From Pararge aegeria (lineage: Eukaryota > Arthropoda > Insecta > Lepidoptera > Nymphalidae), in NCBI RefSeq assembly GCF_905163445.1, contig NC_053201.1:9248001-9312000 (forward strand): 64,000 bases of DNA, read 5' to 3'. Positions 35,115 to 45,084 of this stretch are shown piece by piece (position 1 is the first letter of the stretch; every line of letters starts with the position of its first letter). The translations under genes and the position numbers were made by a program. A model generated the notes under the pieces. It did no database searches and had not been told where the DNA came from. It saw nothing but the letters and a program-made list of their open reading frames with translations.

Positions 35115-37000
35115 TGTGAACTACTTTCTCGGTGTGAATAATTGCTGCAGACGTTCGGGAAATGTGCTAAACACTTATCACCAGTTCGCTGTAATGTAAA
35201 CATGGTATGAAACCGGAACATTGTTTCAAACTATTAACTGGTACCTAAGCCTAAATCAGTTTTTCCTTTTAACTACTCTTTGTGATTTAAGAGACAGAAT
35301 TCTATATTCAAATAGTTAGCGTAGAAACGAACTCAATTTCTTTGGTTTCCAGCATAGGTAATACGATAATAACTGGTGTCTAGTGCAAGATGTTAATAAA
35401 CAATCGAATCCAAAATCTTCAGATGGCAGATTCCAGTAACCTTATAGTAACATATTGAATCAATGGCAAATTCAATTTAGTTGTGTTATCGTTTTCTTAA
35501 TCACCAAAATTCAGGCTATCTCTATACACAGACAACAAACTAAGAGACAGACAAACAGCCATTTCGTGTTTATAATATGGTATAGATTGTGGTGCAAGCT
35601 GCTTGAATTTAGTTGTGCTAGAGAAAAAGTGTGAGAAATGAAAGGACTACCAAATATGTTTCAATAGTTTGAATATAAACTTCGCGCGAAATTCAACTTA
35701 AAATATCGATATAATAGAATCGAATCCATTAATAGTATTTTTTTGATGTTATGTATTAAATATCTTTTGATTGTGCTATATATTTTTGATGTTTTTTGTC
35801 GTCATCTATATCTTCCTCTATTTATACTATTTAAACCAAAATACCTCGCGATTAATGTTTCAATTTTATTAAGCGGTGGTCTTAACAAAGTTTCATTATT
35901 AACGACACCCGGCAAAAGCGTTTGACATAGGCGCAAATACGTTACTAACTGTGTCTTAAAGTTAATATTGTTCCAGGCTTTCGAAAAATGTGTTAAATTG
36001 TATGTGCATCGAAATTTAAGATTTTTGATTCGTGTTACTATTAATTCAATCAAAGCGATAGAGTTTATGCAACGTTATAAAATTATCGACTACCGGCAAA
36101 ACTGTTAAATTCAGGCGCAAACTGAAGTTACGATCTTACTGTCTTAAGGTTAATATTGTTGCAGGCGTTGGGAAAATGTGTTAAATACTTATCACTAGTT
36201 CGCGGCGAAGTGCAAACATACTATGAAACATTGTTCTGGAACTAAATGTTCGACCTATTTTAGCTGCCAACAGTTTTTACTCTAGTAACTTTGCACATGT
36301 GAATTTCCTAGATGGAATTTTCCAATCAACTTGTCTTTATATTAATTTATTGTTTTGCAACAGCTTCGTAAGTCTCAGGTCGGACGAGTTCCTGGATTTG
36401 ATACTCGGTTGGGTCTAAAATAGTTAGGTTTGAGGAGGCTTTTTTGTCAACAAATTCTTAGTCCCTGATTTAACACCTTATGCCCTCGTTGGGCTTGCGG
36501 TTATCATATACGACTAAGGATTACGAGGCTATTTGTTTGATTCCCGGTTTAAGCCAAAACTGTTAGGTTATGAGATTTTAATTGTCGAATAATTTATAGT
36601 CGCTGAGATTAAGAAAATTGACATTAACCTCCTGTAGCGGAGATAATATTGCGAAATGGGTTGTAAAGACTAACTTGTGATAATAATCGATATGGCCCGC
36701 CGACCCCTATGAGAGCGGCGTGGTGGGTCTTAGTTCGAAATCTGAGCCAATGAGAGAACCTTTTTATAAAGTGGGGAAATCCTTAACGATATCCCTGTGA
36801 ATGAGATTTTCTCCAATTTTCATAGATGTTTACCCACCCTGATCTCAATAATAACAATTCACTACCAAATTCAGCGACGAATTTTAATATTGCACGTCAC
36901 GAACTACGCCAGAACTAAATGCATGACCTATTTTAGTTGGCAACCTATTTTACTCGAAACTATGCTTGATATGGAATTTCTCAATAAAATGTATGGATGC
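35115..37000 (+). repeat. Scattered local duplications (four related blocks)
   Basis: Blocks at about 35130-35230, 35898-35998, 36092-36272 and 36900-36985 share sequence. Blocks 1 and 3: AAATGTGCTAAACACTTATC against AAATGTGTTAAATACTTATC, then TATGAAAC..ACATTGTT. Blocks 2 and 3: CCGGCAAAA..CAGGCGCAAA and GTTAATATTGTT.CAGGC. Blocks 3 and 4: GAACTAAATG..GACCTATTTTAG and GGAATTT. No protein frame is shared. Confidence 0.65.
36362..36595 (+). mobile_element. H-type tRNA-like SINE relics, two
   Basis: GACGAGTTCCTGGATTTGAT then ACTCGGTTGGGTCTAAAATA (36382-36424), and GAGGCTATTTGTTTGATTCC then CGGTTTAAGCCAAAACTGTT (about 36527-36567), are tRNA 3' halves with B-box-like GATTTGATAC and TTTGATTCCC. 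The fuller head at 48748 has the same layout. A further weak one may lie at 36690-36760. Confidence 0.5.
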
Positions 37001-37348
37001 TTTGTTTTTAGTTTTATTGTTAGAAATCATTCAATTTTGTTTATGTTTAAGGTTGTATACGCTAGAGCATTATTATTTTAATCAATTAAAAGTTAAAAAA
37101 AAACTTAAAATCACGCTTGGTATAAAAAAAAGTTGACGTTATTTATTAAAGCGTAATTTTTTAGTTTTTCTTAAACTATTAATTTTGTTAGAGCAAAATT
37201 AATCGTTAACCCATTCGTTATCAAATTTGTCGATATTAGAGAAATCGGCTATAAAAAGTAGTAATAAGTATTTTCAAGAGATAGTGTTCCTATTGCTGAA
37301 ATAATATTAAAACGTTTGTTGCTGGTAATGTATGGCCAATGTCAGCAA
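37001..37348. other. Nothing recognised
   Basis: AT-rich, no gene or repeat identified. Confidence 0.4.
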
Positions 37349-37608
37349 ATTGGCGCAGTGGGCAGCGACCCTGCTTTCTGAGTCCAAGGCCGTGGGTTCG
37401 ATTCCCACAACTGGAAAATGCTTGTGTGATGAACATGAATGTTTTTCAGTGTCCGGGTGTTTATCTGTATATTATAAGTATTTATGTGTATTATATTCAT
37501 AAAAATATTCATCAGCTATCTTATTACCCGTAACACAAGCTACGCTTACTTTGGGGCTAGATGGCGATGTGTGTATTGTCGTAGTATATTTATTTATTTA
37601 TTTATTTA
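37349..37608 (+). mobile_element. A-family SINE, near complete
   Basis: Head ATTGGCGCAGTGGGCAGCGA with A-box character, GTGGGTTCGATTCCCAC as B box, body with TGTGTGATGAACATGAATGT and ATAACACAAGCTACGCTTAC, end GGGCTAGATGGCGATGTGTG and (TATTTATT)n. TAATGTAT occurs just before the head (37326) and after the tail (37607), a possible 8-bp TSD. One of the best preserved SINEs here. Confidence 0.9.
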
Positions 37609-37994
37609 ATGTATTGCGCTTCTCTTTTTTCAAAAAGTTGTCGAGTATTAAAATGCAATGTTACTTCAAATTTCAAAGCAATCGGGAGAAAACTTGTGGA
37701 GAGAATGATCAAACGAATTCATGTTTGATGAATTGGCATAGAGAGAAAGACAGGGTTTTTTTTAATAAAGATTTAACAATTCAAAATTTCATAAAGTTTT
37801 TTATTTGTTGCAGGTATAATCACGAAGTTTCACGTCAACGAAACCTAAATGGCTGTAAAGCTGCGGACTGAAAGCTGAAAGGTAGAAGGTTAAAAAAACC
37901 ATTCAGTCAGAAGAGCCGGTCAAGAGTAACATACCTTTATTTCACTGTGAACGATTACTGATTATACTATAAATAGTACATTCAATCTCATTGT
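37609..37994. other. Nothing recognised
   Basis: A 106-codon frame starting at 37551 begins inside the SINE tail and has no domain. Confidence 0.4.
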
Positions 37995-38112
37995 CTGATG
38001 GAAGGCTTCGGCCGTGGCTACTTACCGACAAAGACGTGCGCTAAGTGATTTAGCGTACCGGTGCGCTGCTGTGTAGAAACTATAGGGTGTAATACAACTA
38101 TCATACCTCTTA
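37995..38112 (+). mobile_element. B-family SINE, middle part
   Basis: CTGATGGAAGGCTTCGGCCG, GCTACTTACC, GACAAAGACGTGCGCTAAGT, GATTTAGCGTACCGGTGCG and ATCATACCTCTTAC. Both ends missing. Confidence 0.75.
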
Positions 38113-38140
38113 CATGTTCACTTATTTAAGACTGGAACGA

Positions 38141-38537
38141 AATACTTTTGAAGTATTGGATAGAAGCAGGTGTTACTTTGCGGAAATCCATGATGTTTTA
38201 TCAAAATTAAGCTTAATTTGCTATACTCCGCGAAAAGCAGGAGAATCTGTGTGGTGTAATTTATAATTTCTTCAATCCTTATACTCCACACCAAACAGAT
38301 CTTCTTTACAATGAACAATTGTTAAGATACACAGCACTTAACAATTGTTCATTGTAAAGTCGACATCTCTTGAGGATGCTTCGGTTTCGGAGCGAAACGT
38401 GCGTAGAGGGTATATTGCCGAAGATCTGTTTGGTGTGGAGTATAAGGTTTGAAGAAATTATAAATTACACCACACAGATTCTCCTGCTTTTCGCGGAGTA
38501 TAGCAAATTAAGCTTAACTTTGATAATACTTTTGAAG
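38141..38537. mobile_element. D-family fold-back insertion with 13-bp TSD
   Basis: AATACTTTTGAAG is repeated exactly at 38141-38153 and 38525-38537. The insert between (371 bp) is D sequence in both orientations: left arm 38200-38304 on the minus strand and right arm 38420-38524 on the plus strand, about 105 bp each and almost perfectly complementary. Inside is a second, perfect palindrome (23-bp arms 38304-38326 and 38337-38359). The right part also carries GGAGCGAAACGTGCGTAGAG. A TSD of this length suggests a reverse-transcription event with an inverted 5' end. The duplicated segment at 33955-33967 shows the unoccupied site. Confidence 0.88.
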
Positions 38538-38905
38538 GGTGCATACATAAATTTCTTAAAGAATCACCATGTAAAAATAAGAAGCATATATATTTTCACA
38601 TACAAACAAATTAAAAACATTCTAAGTGTTTACTTATGACAACCCTATTGAAGATAAAAGACCGACACCCGCATTGTACCTACGCTATCCGACGTACCTA
38701 ATAAAGTGACGGGAGTCACTGCATTTTATTTTTTATAGGGCTTTTATTTTTGATATGTGGTGTAAGGGCTGTGGTTTACTCAAAAACTATTAGCGTTTCG
38801 GTTTCACAGATAAGTCTAAGAGACAGTAAATAATGTACCTCTAAAGTCTGTGAATATTTAGGTTTTAATTTACACGTTATATAAAAATGTATTTAATAAT
38901 CGATA
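38525..38905 (+). repeat. Duplicated segment, copy 2
   Basis: Paralogue of 33955-34345 in the same orientation, 4.57 kb apart. Best conserved phrases: AAAAACATTCTAAGTG, TGACAACCCTATTGAAGA, GGAGTCAC, GTTTCGGTTTCACAGATAAG. Not one of the interspersed families named here, so it looks like a local duplication. Confidence 0.8.
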
Positions 38906-39225
38906 CTCAGTCTAAGCTACTTGTGGAAATAAGTAAAGTGCTAAGTAGTTAAAGTTATCCGTAATTTACTTGTTTCAAATGTACTGTTAAAATCATAGGT
39001 TAAAAGTCCGAAATAAAGTTATTTAAACATAAGCACTTTTAAGGAAATGGGTTAACAAGCAGGTGGTAGGATCGCGTGAGACGTGGCGCGTGCAATTCGG
39101 ACTTCGGCCATTCGCAGCTTAATGTACTTAAGGCCAATGCAATTAGGGTTAGCATAAAGTGAGGGTTGGGAATACGGCTGCAACAAGCTTGTCTTGGTTT
39201 TGGTCGGAAAGTATTCGTAACGTCT
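38906..39225. other. Nothing recognised
   Basis: 39050-39180 resembles 40160-40330 (GATCGCGTGAGACGTG or GAATCGCGTGAGACGTG; CGTAGCTTAATGTA; CCAATGCAATTAG), another local duplication, and 41395-41500 is a third diverged copy. Confidence 0.6.
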
Positions 39226-39259
39226 GTCGACCTCCCTGGCGCAACGGTGAGCCCTGCAG

Positions 39260-39502
39260 GCCTAGCACGGGCGGGAGATAAAAGTTATATCCCCTGACAA
39301 GGTATATAATTAACGTGCCCACCTGCTAAATTACTGGAACATGGAATAGGAGAAGTTTACCCTTCGTTTATTAATATACATATATTATTTGGATATTTTA
39401 TCCACTTGTGCGCCTGTGCTCTGAGAATTGATAAAGCTGTGGGAGAAGTTAAATTTATATCCTTTCCCCGGGGATATAATTGTCTCCTGTCCATGCTAGC
39501 CG
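39260..39502. mobile_element. G-family inverted-repeat element inside a SINE
   Basis: Starts CTAGCACGGGCGGGAGATAA..TTATATCCCC; the reverse complement of its end reads CTAGCATGGACAGGAGACAA..TTATATCCCC. These imperfect terminal repeats of about 30 bases mark a MITE-like element of about 240 bp. The target duplication is not clean (CTGCAG against CTGTAG). Related sequence, without the full ends, lies at 56725-56840 and 58099-58240. Confidence 0.65.
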
Positions 39503-39569
39503 TGCTGTAGTTTTAAATGCCCCGGCAGAGCGAATTTAAGAAATTATAATTTCTGATTTTTTCTGGTCC

Positions 39570-40066
39570 ATTCTAGTGGGATTTGAGGGATTCACAAATC
39601 CCACAGTGCCTGAAGACTAAAGTCTTCGAACAGTGCGTGTTGCCAGTGATGACTTACGGAACTGAGACATGGCCGCTAACTATGGGCCTCATAAGAAGGC
39701 TCAGAGTCACTCAGCGGGCGATGGAGAGAGCTATGCTAGGAGTATCTCTACGTGATCAAATCAGAAATGATGTGATCCGTAGAAGAATTAGAGTCGCGAA
39801 GCTGAAGTGACAATGGGCAGGGCACATAGCTCGGAGAACCGATGGACGTTGGGGTCTTAAGGTACTGGAATGCCGACCCCGCACCGGTAAACGCAGCGTT
39901 GGTCGGCCCCCAACGAGGTGGACAGATGACATCAGGCGAGTCGCTGGGAGCCGCTGGAGGCAAACGGCCCGGGACCGTGTATTGTGGAACTCCCTACAAA
40001 AGACGTATGTCCAGCAGTGGACGTCGATTGGTTGACATGATGATGATGATGATGATTCTAGTGGGA
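39570..40066 (+). mobile_element. 5'-truncated RTE LINE insertion with 12-bp TSD
   Basis: ATTCTAGTGGGA occurs at 39570-39581 and 40055-40066. The insert (39582-40054) starts near LRDSQIPQCLK, continues through VFEQCVLPVMTYGTETWPLT and MERAMLGVSLRDQIRND, then has a stop after VAKLK and continues out of frame to the 3' end and (ATG)n. It is the same family as the 16-kb element but short, and sits inside a B SINE, so it is younger than that SINE. Confidence 0.92.
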
Positions 40067-40116
40067 GGCTTCAGCCATGGCTAGTTACAACCCTGTCGGC
40101 AATTACGTGTGAAGAA

Positions 40117-40165
40117 CAAACAATCAAACACCATTTCGCATTTATAGTATTAGTATGGATAGATT
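40117..40165 (+). repeat. F-family tail
   Basis: CAAACACCATTTCGCATTTA, TAGTATTAGTATGGATAGAT. Tail only. Confidence 0.6.
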
Positions 40166-40439
40166 AGCAAGGAGGTCGAAGAATCGCGTGAGACGTGACG
40201 CGTGCACTTCGTACCCCCGACCATTCGTAGCTTAATGTAAGTCCAATGCAATTAGAGTTAGCATAAAGTGATGGCGGGGAATAGGGCAGCATTTCCATCA
40301 GATTATGAGTATGCGTAACAAGGGATATATGTAGCTCAGTTATGAATAGCTTTAAGGCCATGTTTTATATACTTGCATTAGTGTGACGTGACGAGTGATG
40401 AGGCGTTAAATCTATAGGTACTTATAATTAAACTTTAAC

Positions 40440-40850
40440 GGGTCCAATTCTGTACATTGAATTTATTTAAAAAAAAAATTGGGGGGCACTAATTGTAATT
40501 TTTTTCACGTGTGTCTGTCTGTCTGTCTGTATCTGGGCCGCGCATGACGCTGAAGCTACTGAATGAATTCAAATGAATAGGATACTTTTTATCCCGAAAT
40601 TCTGGTCAGTTTTTTTGGAATAGGGGATAAAAGTGTTTGACGATTTATCACCATAACTCTGTCAAATGTTAAACAATTTAAATAATCCTTTTTTACTGTA
40701 TAGGCTATACTATCAGTTTAGTTATGCCCACATTTCGTCTAAATCTGATGAATATGATTGGAGATAGGGGACAGAACTCCTCAACGGATGGTAGCGAACC
40801 GCTCATATAAGGCTTTGAATGTATAAAATATTGTCAAATTTATGAGGAGT
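40440..40850 (-). repeat. Probable F-like repeat with (GTCT)n
   Basis: A poly-A/T start, GTGTCTGTCTGTCTGTCTGT (40511-40530) and CGAAATTCTGG..GGGATAAAA resemble an F-like repeat in reverse (the plus-oriented copy has CAGACAGACAGACAGACA at 56553). Weak beyond the microsatellite. Confidence 0.45.
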
Positions 40851-40858
40851 TCAGTACT

Positions 40859-40910
40859 AGGGCTGAATAAAAAATGTTAGAGAATTTCTAACATTTTTTT
40901 ATTCAGCCCT
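40859..40910. repeat. Hairpin, ~25-bp arms
   Basis: AGGGCTGAATAAAAAATGTT (40859-40878) pairs with AACATTTTTTTATTCAGCCCT (to 40910), with a one-base difference in the A/T run and a loop of only a few bases. No associated gene. Confidence 0.85.
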
Positions 40911-41626
40911 AAACATCAACTAACAATGCGATTTCGATACTTCTTTTAACGATTGCTATTCTTTGTTAGTTATAGGAGCTAAGAATGATCGATATCAAAT
41001 TACCTTTCAAATTTCCAAAGGCGGGCACCCATCCATTCGCTATTTCGCGCTATCGAGTAATATGTAATGCAGCAGCAGTTATGCAGTTATGGCATTTGCA
41101 ATTAGCTATGTTTTCGTGATTTAAGATTTCAAATAAATAGGTGGTTAAAGCTCCAAGAGCAAAATCAAATATATTAATCGCCCACACCACAGTCGGTTGA
41201 TTAAATATTTATACATTAATTATTATTTTGATATATAGATTTATTGTAAAATATAATTTAAATTTGTATATTTGGCACTTCCAGTGCGATTGAAATAACT
41301 TTACGTTTGGTATCTGATTCTTTTTTGTCCGAAATAAAGATAAATAAAATAAGTATAGAATAAAAATAAGAACGGTACAGGAAATTGTTTAGAAAGCAGA
41401 TGGCAGATCCGCTTGAGACTTGGTTCGGACCCCGACCATTCGTAACTTTATGTACTTATGCCCAAAGCAATGTAGGGCTACCCTCATGAAGTGAGGGTGG
41501 GGTATTAGTTATATATAAAACGCTTCTCTTTATCTCTATTTATTTTGTAGATATGTGTGACATATATCACATTATAGGGTTCGTTTGAAGGCTTATGGCT
41601 CCCTACCCTAAAAATAATAGAATTGT
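40911..41626. other. Nothing recognised
   Basis: AT-rich; a diverged copy of the 39050/40160 duplication lies at about 41395-41500. Confidence 0.4.
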
Positions 41627-41826
41627 TATCATCATCATATCGACCCATTACCAGCCCACAACAGGGCATGGTTTCCTCACACAATGAGAAGGGTTTGACG
41701 CCGTAGTCCACCACGCTGGCCCAGTGCAGATTGGTTGACGCCACACGCTTTTGAGAACATTATGGAAAGTGCAATTTATTCTTTCACCGTCGAAGCAAGT
41801 GATACATTAATTGCTTAAAACACAAA
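41627..41826 (-). mobile_element. C-family SINE, head missing
   Basis: TCATCATCATATCGACCCAT, TACCAGCCCACAACAGGGCA, CACGCTGGCCCAGTGCAGAT, TTTTGAGAACATTATGGA, and TTCTTTCACCGTCGAAGCAA follow the C order on the minus strand. Confidence 0.8.
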
Positions 41827-42350
41827 TAACATAGAAATGGAATGGAATGGAAACGAAGTTATCCACTGGGCTATCACAGGTTTACAATGGTTATATAGAT
41901 ATAAAATATTGGTAAGACATAAGAAAAAGAGTAAATCTAAAAAAAATACAAAAAAATAATTAACATCTATAATAGCAATCGTATGAACTGGGAGACGTAG
42001 AGTGGGAGTGGGAAATTGATTGGGTCTACAAAATCATAGAATGTTATGGAAAAGACTTAGTAATCATATAATTTTATAGGAGAGCGTGACATGTTTTTAC
42101 GCAGTGTCATGTATATCAAAGAAGATCGGTACTGCACGGTTTTTTGACAAAACTTTTTACGTTTTAAGTCTGAAATTGTACACATCTTCTACCATGGTAC
42201 AAACTATTATGGCTCGGAAGTTTAATTACAGTTCAAAATGAAAAACAATCATGTCAACAAAAAAATCGTCCAAGTCGTTAATGAAGTTAGTGTACATTAA
42301 AAAAATTAAATAATGTACATTTACAATGAGAATTTATAAAAAATATATAT
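41827..42350. other. Nothing recognised
   Basis: A short (GGAAT)n run near 41837; no gene. Confidence 0.4.
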
Positions 42351-42692
42351 GAAGACCCTGCTCTACCCGCCGCGTTAACATGGTTGCTTAGTATGGGCAT
42401 TCATAAGAAGTCACACAGCGGGCGATGGAGAGAGCTATGCTCGGAGTATCTCTGCGTAATCAAATCAGAAATGAGGAGATCCGTAGTAGAACTAGAGTTA
42501 CCGACATAGCTCAATGAGTCTCGAAGCTGAAGTGGCAATGGGCAGGGCACATACCTGGGAGAACCGATGGACGTTGGGGTTTTAACGTGCTGGAATGGCG
42601 ACCCGGCACCGCTTAACGCAGCGTACGCATTGTGGAACTCCCTACAAAAGACCTATGTCCAGCAGTGGACGTCAATTGGTTGAATTGATTAA
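42351..42692 (+). pseudogene. RTE LINE 3' fragment with an ~80-bp deletion
   Basis: AGCGGGCGATGGAGAGAGCT, ATCTCTGCGTAATCAAATCA, GACATAGCTCAATGAGTCTC, AACCGATGGACGTTGGGGTT and CAGTGGACGTCAATTGGTTG follow the RTE order. Between AACGCAGCGT (to about 42625) and ACGCATTGTGGAACTCC roughly 80 bases present in other copies are missing. Frame broken several times. Confidence 0.85.
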
Positions 42693-42699
42693 CCCAGCG

Positions 42700-43480
42700 C
42701 TGCAGCTTGATTAACCTACAGGGATTCTCGCTAAAGGCATGATGTCTTTGACGAAATCCAATACTTGAATATGCCAATTGTGTTCTGCTTTGGGGCATCT
42801 CACGCCCTATAATTAATTACATTTCGTTATTTATTATATGCAGTGGGTACGGTAAAAGAAATGAAACTATTATTTCATTTGGACTCTTACATATTTAGAA
42901 TAGCTTAGTGGAGTTAATTTGCTTTCAAATAAATAATAATAATAGTACAAAAATACATGAATAAAGTAAAGTAACCCTTTTACATAATATCCCCATAGGG
43001 ACTTTCGCTCAGGGCGCGAATGTTTGTGACGAAATGCAATTATGCTTGAAAGAGCCAATTGTGTAACGCTTCGGGCCATTTCACACCCTATAATTACTTT
43101 TCTAATTTATGCTATGTGCAGCATTTAGGCTGAAAGAAATTTATTTAATTTAGACTCTACTATATTAAGAACAGCTTGAAGAAGTTAGTGTTCGTACAAT
43201 TAAAAATAATAATAATACAGCAAAGAAACAGTTATTTGAAAAACTCCTGTACTTTTGCACAGCAGCTCCAAAGGGACTTTCGCCCAAGGCAAGATGTTTC
43301 TGACGAAATGCAATTATGCTTGAATGTGCCAATTGTGTACCGCTTCGGGACATTTCACACTCGATAATTACTTTTTCTTATTTCTGCTCTGTGCAATTTT
43401 CACGATAAAAGAAATCAAATTATTTCATTTAGAAGATTATTTTATTTAGAATAGATTTATTTTAGATATTTCAATAGTTT
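42700..43480. repeat. Three-unit tandem repeat, ~275 bp period
   Basis: The core GACGAAATGCAATTATGCTT (units 2 and 3 at 43028 and 43301; GACGAAATCCAATACTTGAA in unit 1 at 42750) recurs at 278 and 273 bases. Each core is preceded by GGGA(C/T)T(T/C)TCGC..A and followed by GCCAATTGTGT, a CTTCGG.CAT-type phrase, CAC.CCTATAATTA, and a GAAA(T)..ATTTCATTTGGA-type end. Units 2 and 3 are the most alike. The minus strand of each unit carries a short frame starting near 42798, 43079 and 43353 with the shared pattern TQLA.SS(I)AFRQKH; shared because the DNA is repeated, not proof of coding. Confidence 0.85.
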
Positions 43481-45080
43481 CGTTTTCAAACAAGGTACAT
43501 TTTATTTTTGTATCGCTATCTTACTTTCTTGTGTAAGACGCCACACGTGTAGAAATCACCACTATAACCACTCTAATACCACCTATGAGTAACTTCCTAA
43601 AATCAAGTAGATTCTCGCGTCAAGATGAAATCATCAATAGTCTAATATATTTTTCTGGTAAATTATCAAAAATTGAAATTTGCCTGTAAGCCAGCTAAAT
43701 TTTGAATTTCATACTAATATATGGTATTGGCCCATTAGCCAACTAACTGCCATCCAATATAATTTCCAAGGAATATTAACCGAATGGCATTAGTATTTGT
43801 AACGCCAGCCACTTTATACAAGTTAAGAAGATATGGGTATTTTAATTTAAATTCTGATTTAATAGGTACCGTTACGAATGTTGAGTTCAAAGAAATTTTA
43901 AACAAAACCCAAATTAGATATAATATATGCCATTTGATTTGTCACAAGTCTGTTATGGCGTTTTCCCTATTAGCACCTCTGCACTAAAATTTAACAGACA
44001 GAAAAGGTACCAAGAATATAAATTTATAAAATTATTCTAAAATTCATAATTACGAATTTACATGCAAATTGTATGAAAATGTATAATTATAAACGTGCCC
44101 GAGCAAACTGAGTAATCAACTCTTGTTGCCCGTAAGTGCAACTCAAATCCATGAAAGGCAAAATAAAATGCTGCGGGGTCTTTTGTGCCCGTAATTGCAT
44201 CTGTTCCTGATTGATATTAACACGGTTGTAGCAACAAATTTAACACTCCCCTTCCATTAATAAGTATACACATTCGCCAGAAATTCAATTCATATAATGG
44301 TGGCGTATTATTTGGGAAATGCGCTAGCCAATTTGGGAAAGACGCCCTGGGCCCTTTTGTACCCCCGTTGCGCTTCATTGTAGTGTGTAATATTATTAAT
44401 TTGCTTACTACTGAGTTCACGATTCTTTTTCGATGCCAAAACTTTCAGCGTAGAGATTTCAAATGTAGCTGATTTGCTATTTTTTTATTTAGTTCAATAT
44501 TCATTTATTTCTAGAAGGCCTAGTTTATAAGCACTTGTGAAACGTCACGTCTGTCTGTTTGTAGTGATTCTATCACCCGGTCGGAATGCAGATTCTACGG
44601 AGAAGGAGACGGCAGGAAATTCATTTGATTGCTCTTTTTAAAATTCAATGACTATGAATTGTCTATAGGTATACGCTACGCTATAGCACGAATAAAAAGG
44701 TATCCCATGTCAGTCTCCGAATACAAAATATGTCTATGAAAATTTCATAAAGACCAGTTCAGTACAGTCGTGTATAGTTAACAGCCTTTTTGTAAATCCC
44801 TTAACTAAAAGTATAACTATGTCTATGACCTGGATGAAAGCTATAATTATATGTGTAAATTTGAATCAAGATCTGTGCCGAATATGATTGTTAATTAATT
44901 ATGAGACAAGAATTTCCATTTATTTACCTACTCTTGTCGTGAGGAAGTCATAACATGTGATGGAGAAAATCAAAGACGGAAGGGCATTCCAGAACTGTAG
45001 GGTACGTATTTGATACGAGGAAGCGAAGCGACTCGCATCCATGTCAATGTAATATCAACTATATCGTTGCAGGTTATTAC
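43481..45080. other. Nothing recognised
   Basis: Frames of 67 codons on either strand without domain. The stretch 44095-44190 mentions of CCCGTAA occur twice (GCCCGTAAGTGCA, GCCCGTAATTGCA), a small local repeat. Confidence 0.4.
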
Positions 45081-45084
45081 GGCA

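Larger units (their letters stand above)
39226..40116 (+). mobile_element. B-family SINE broken by two insertions
   Basis: The SINE head (GTCGACCTCCCTGGCGCAAC, GGTGAGCCCTG) ends near 39259. The body resumes at about 39503 (GTAGTTTTAAATGCCCCGGC, TATAATTTCTG, TTTCTGGTCC) and is cut again at 39581. It resumes at 40056 (TTCTAGTGGGAGGCTTCAGC, CATGGCTAGTTACAACCCTG). The insertions are a G element and an RTE tail. Confidence 0.85.

Noticed and set aside
42613..43353. Family of three small secreted or regulatory peptides
   Set aside because: The similarity follows from the DNA tandem repeat; no signal peptide and no evidence of selection on the frame.
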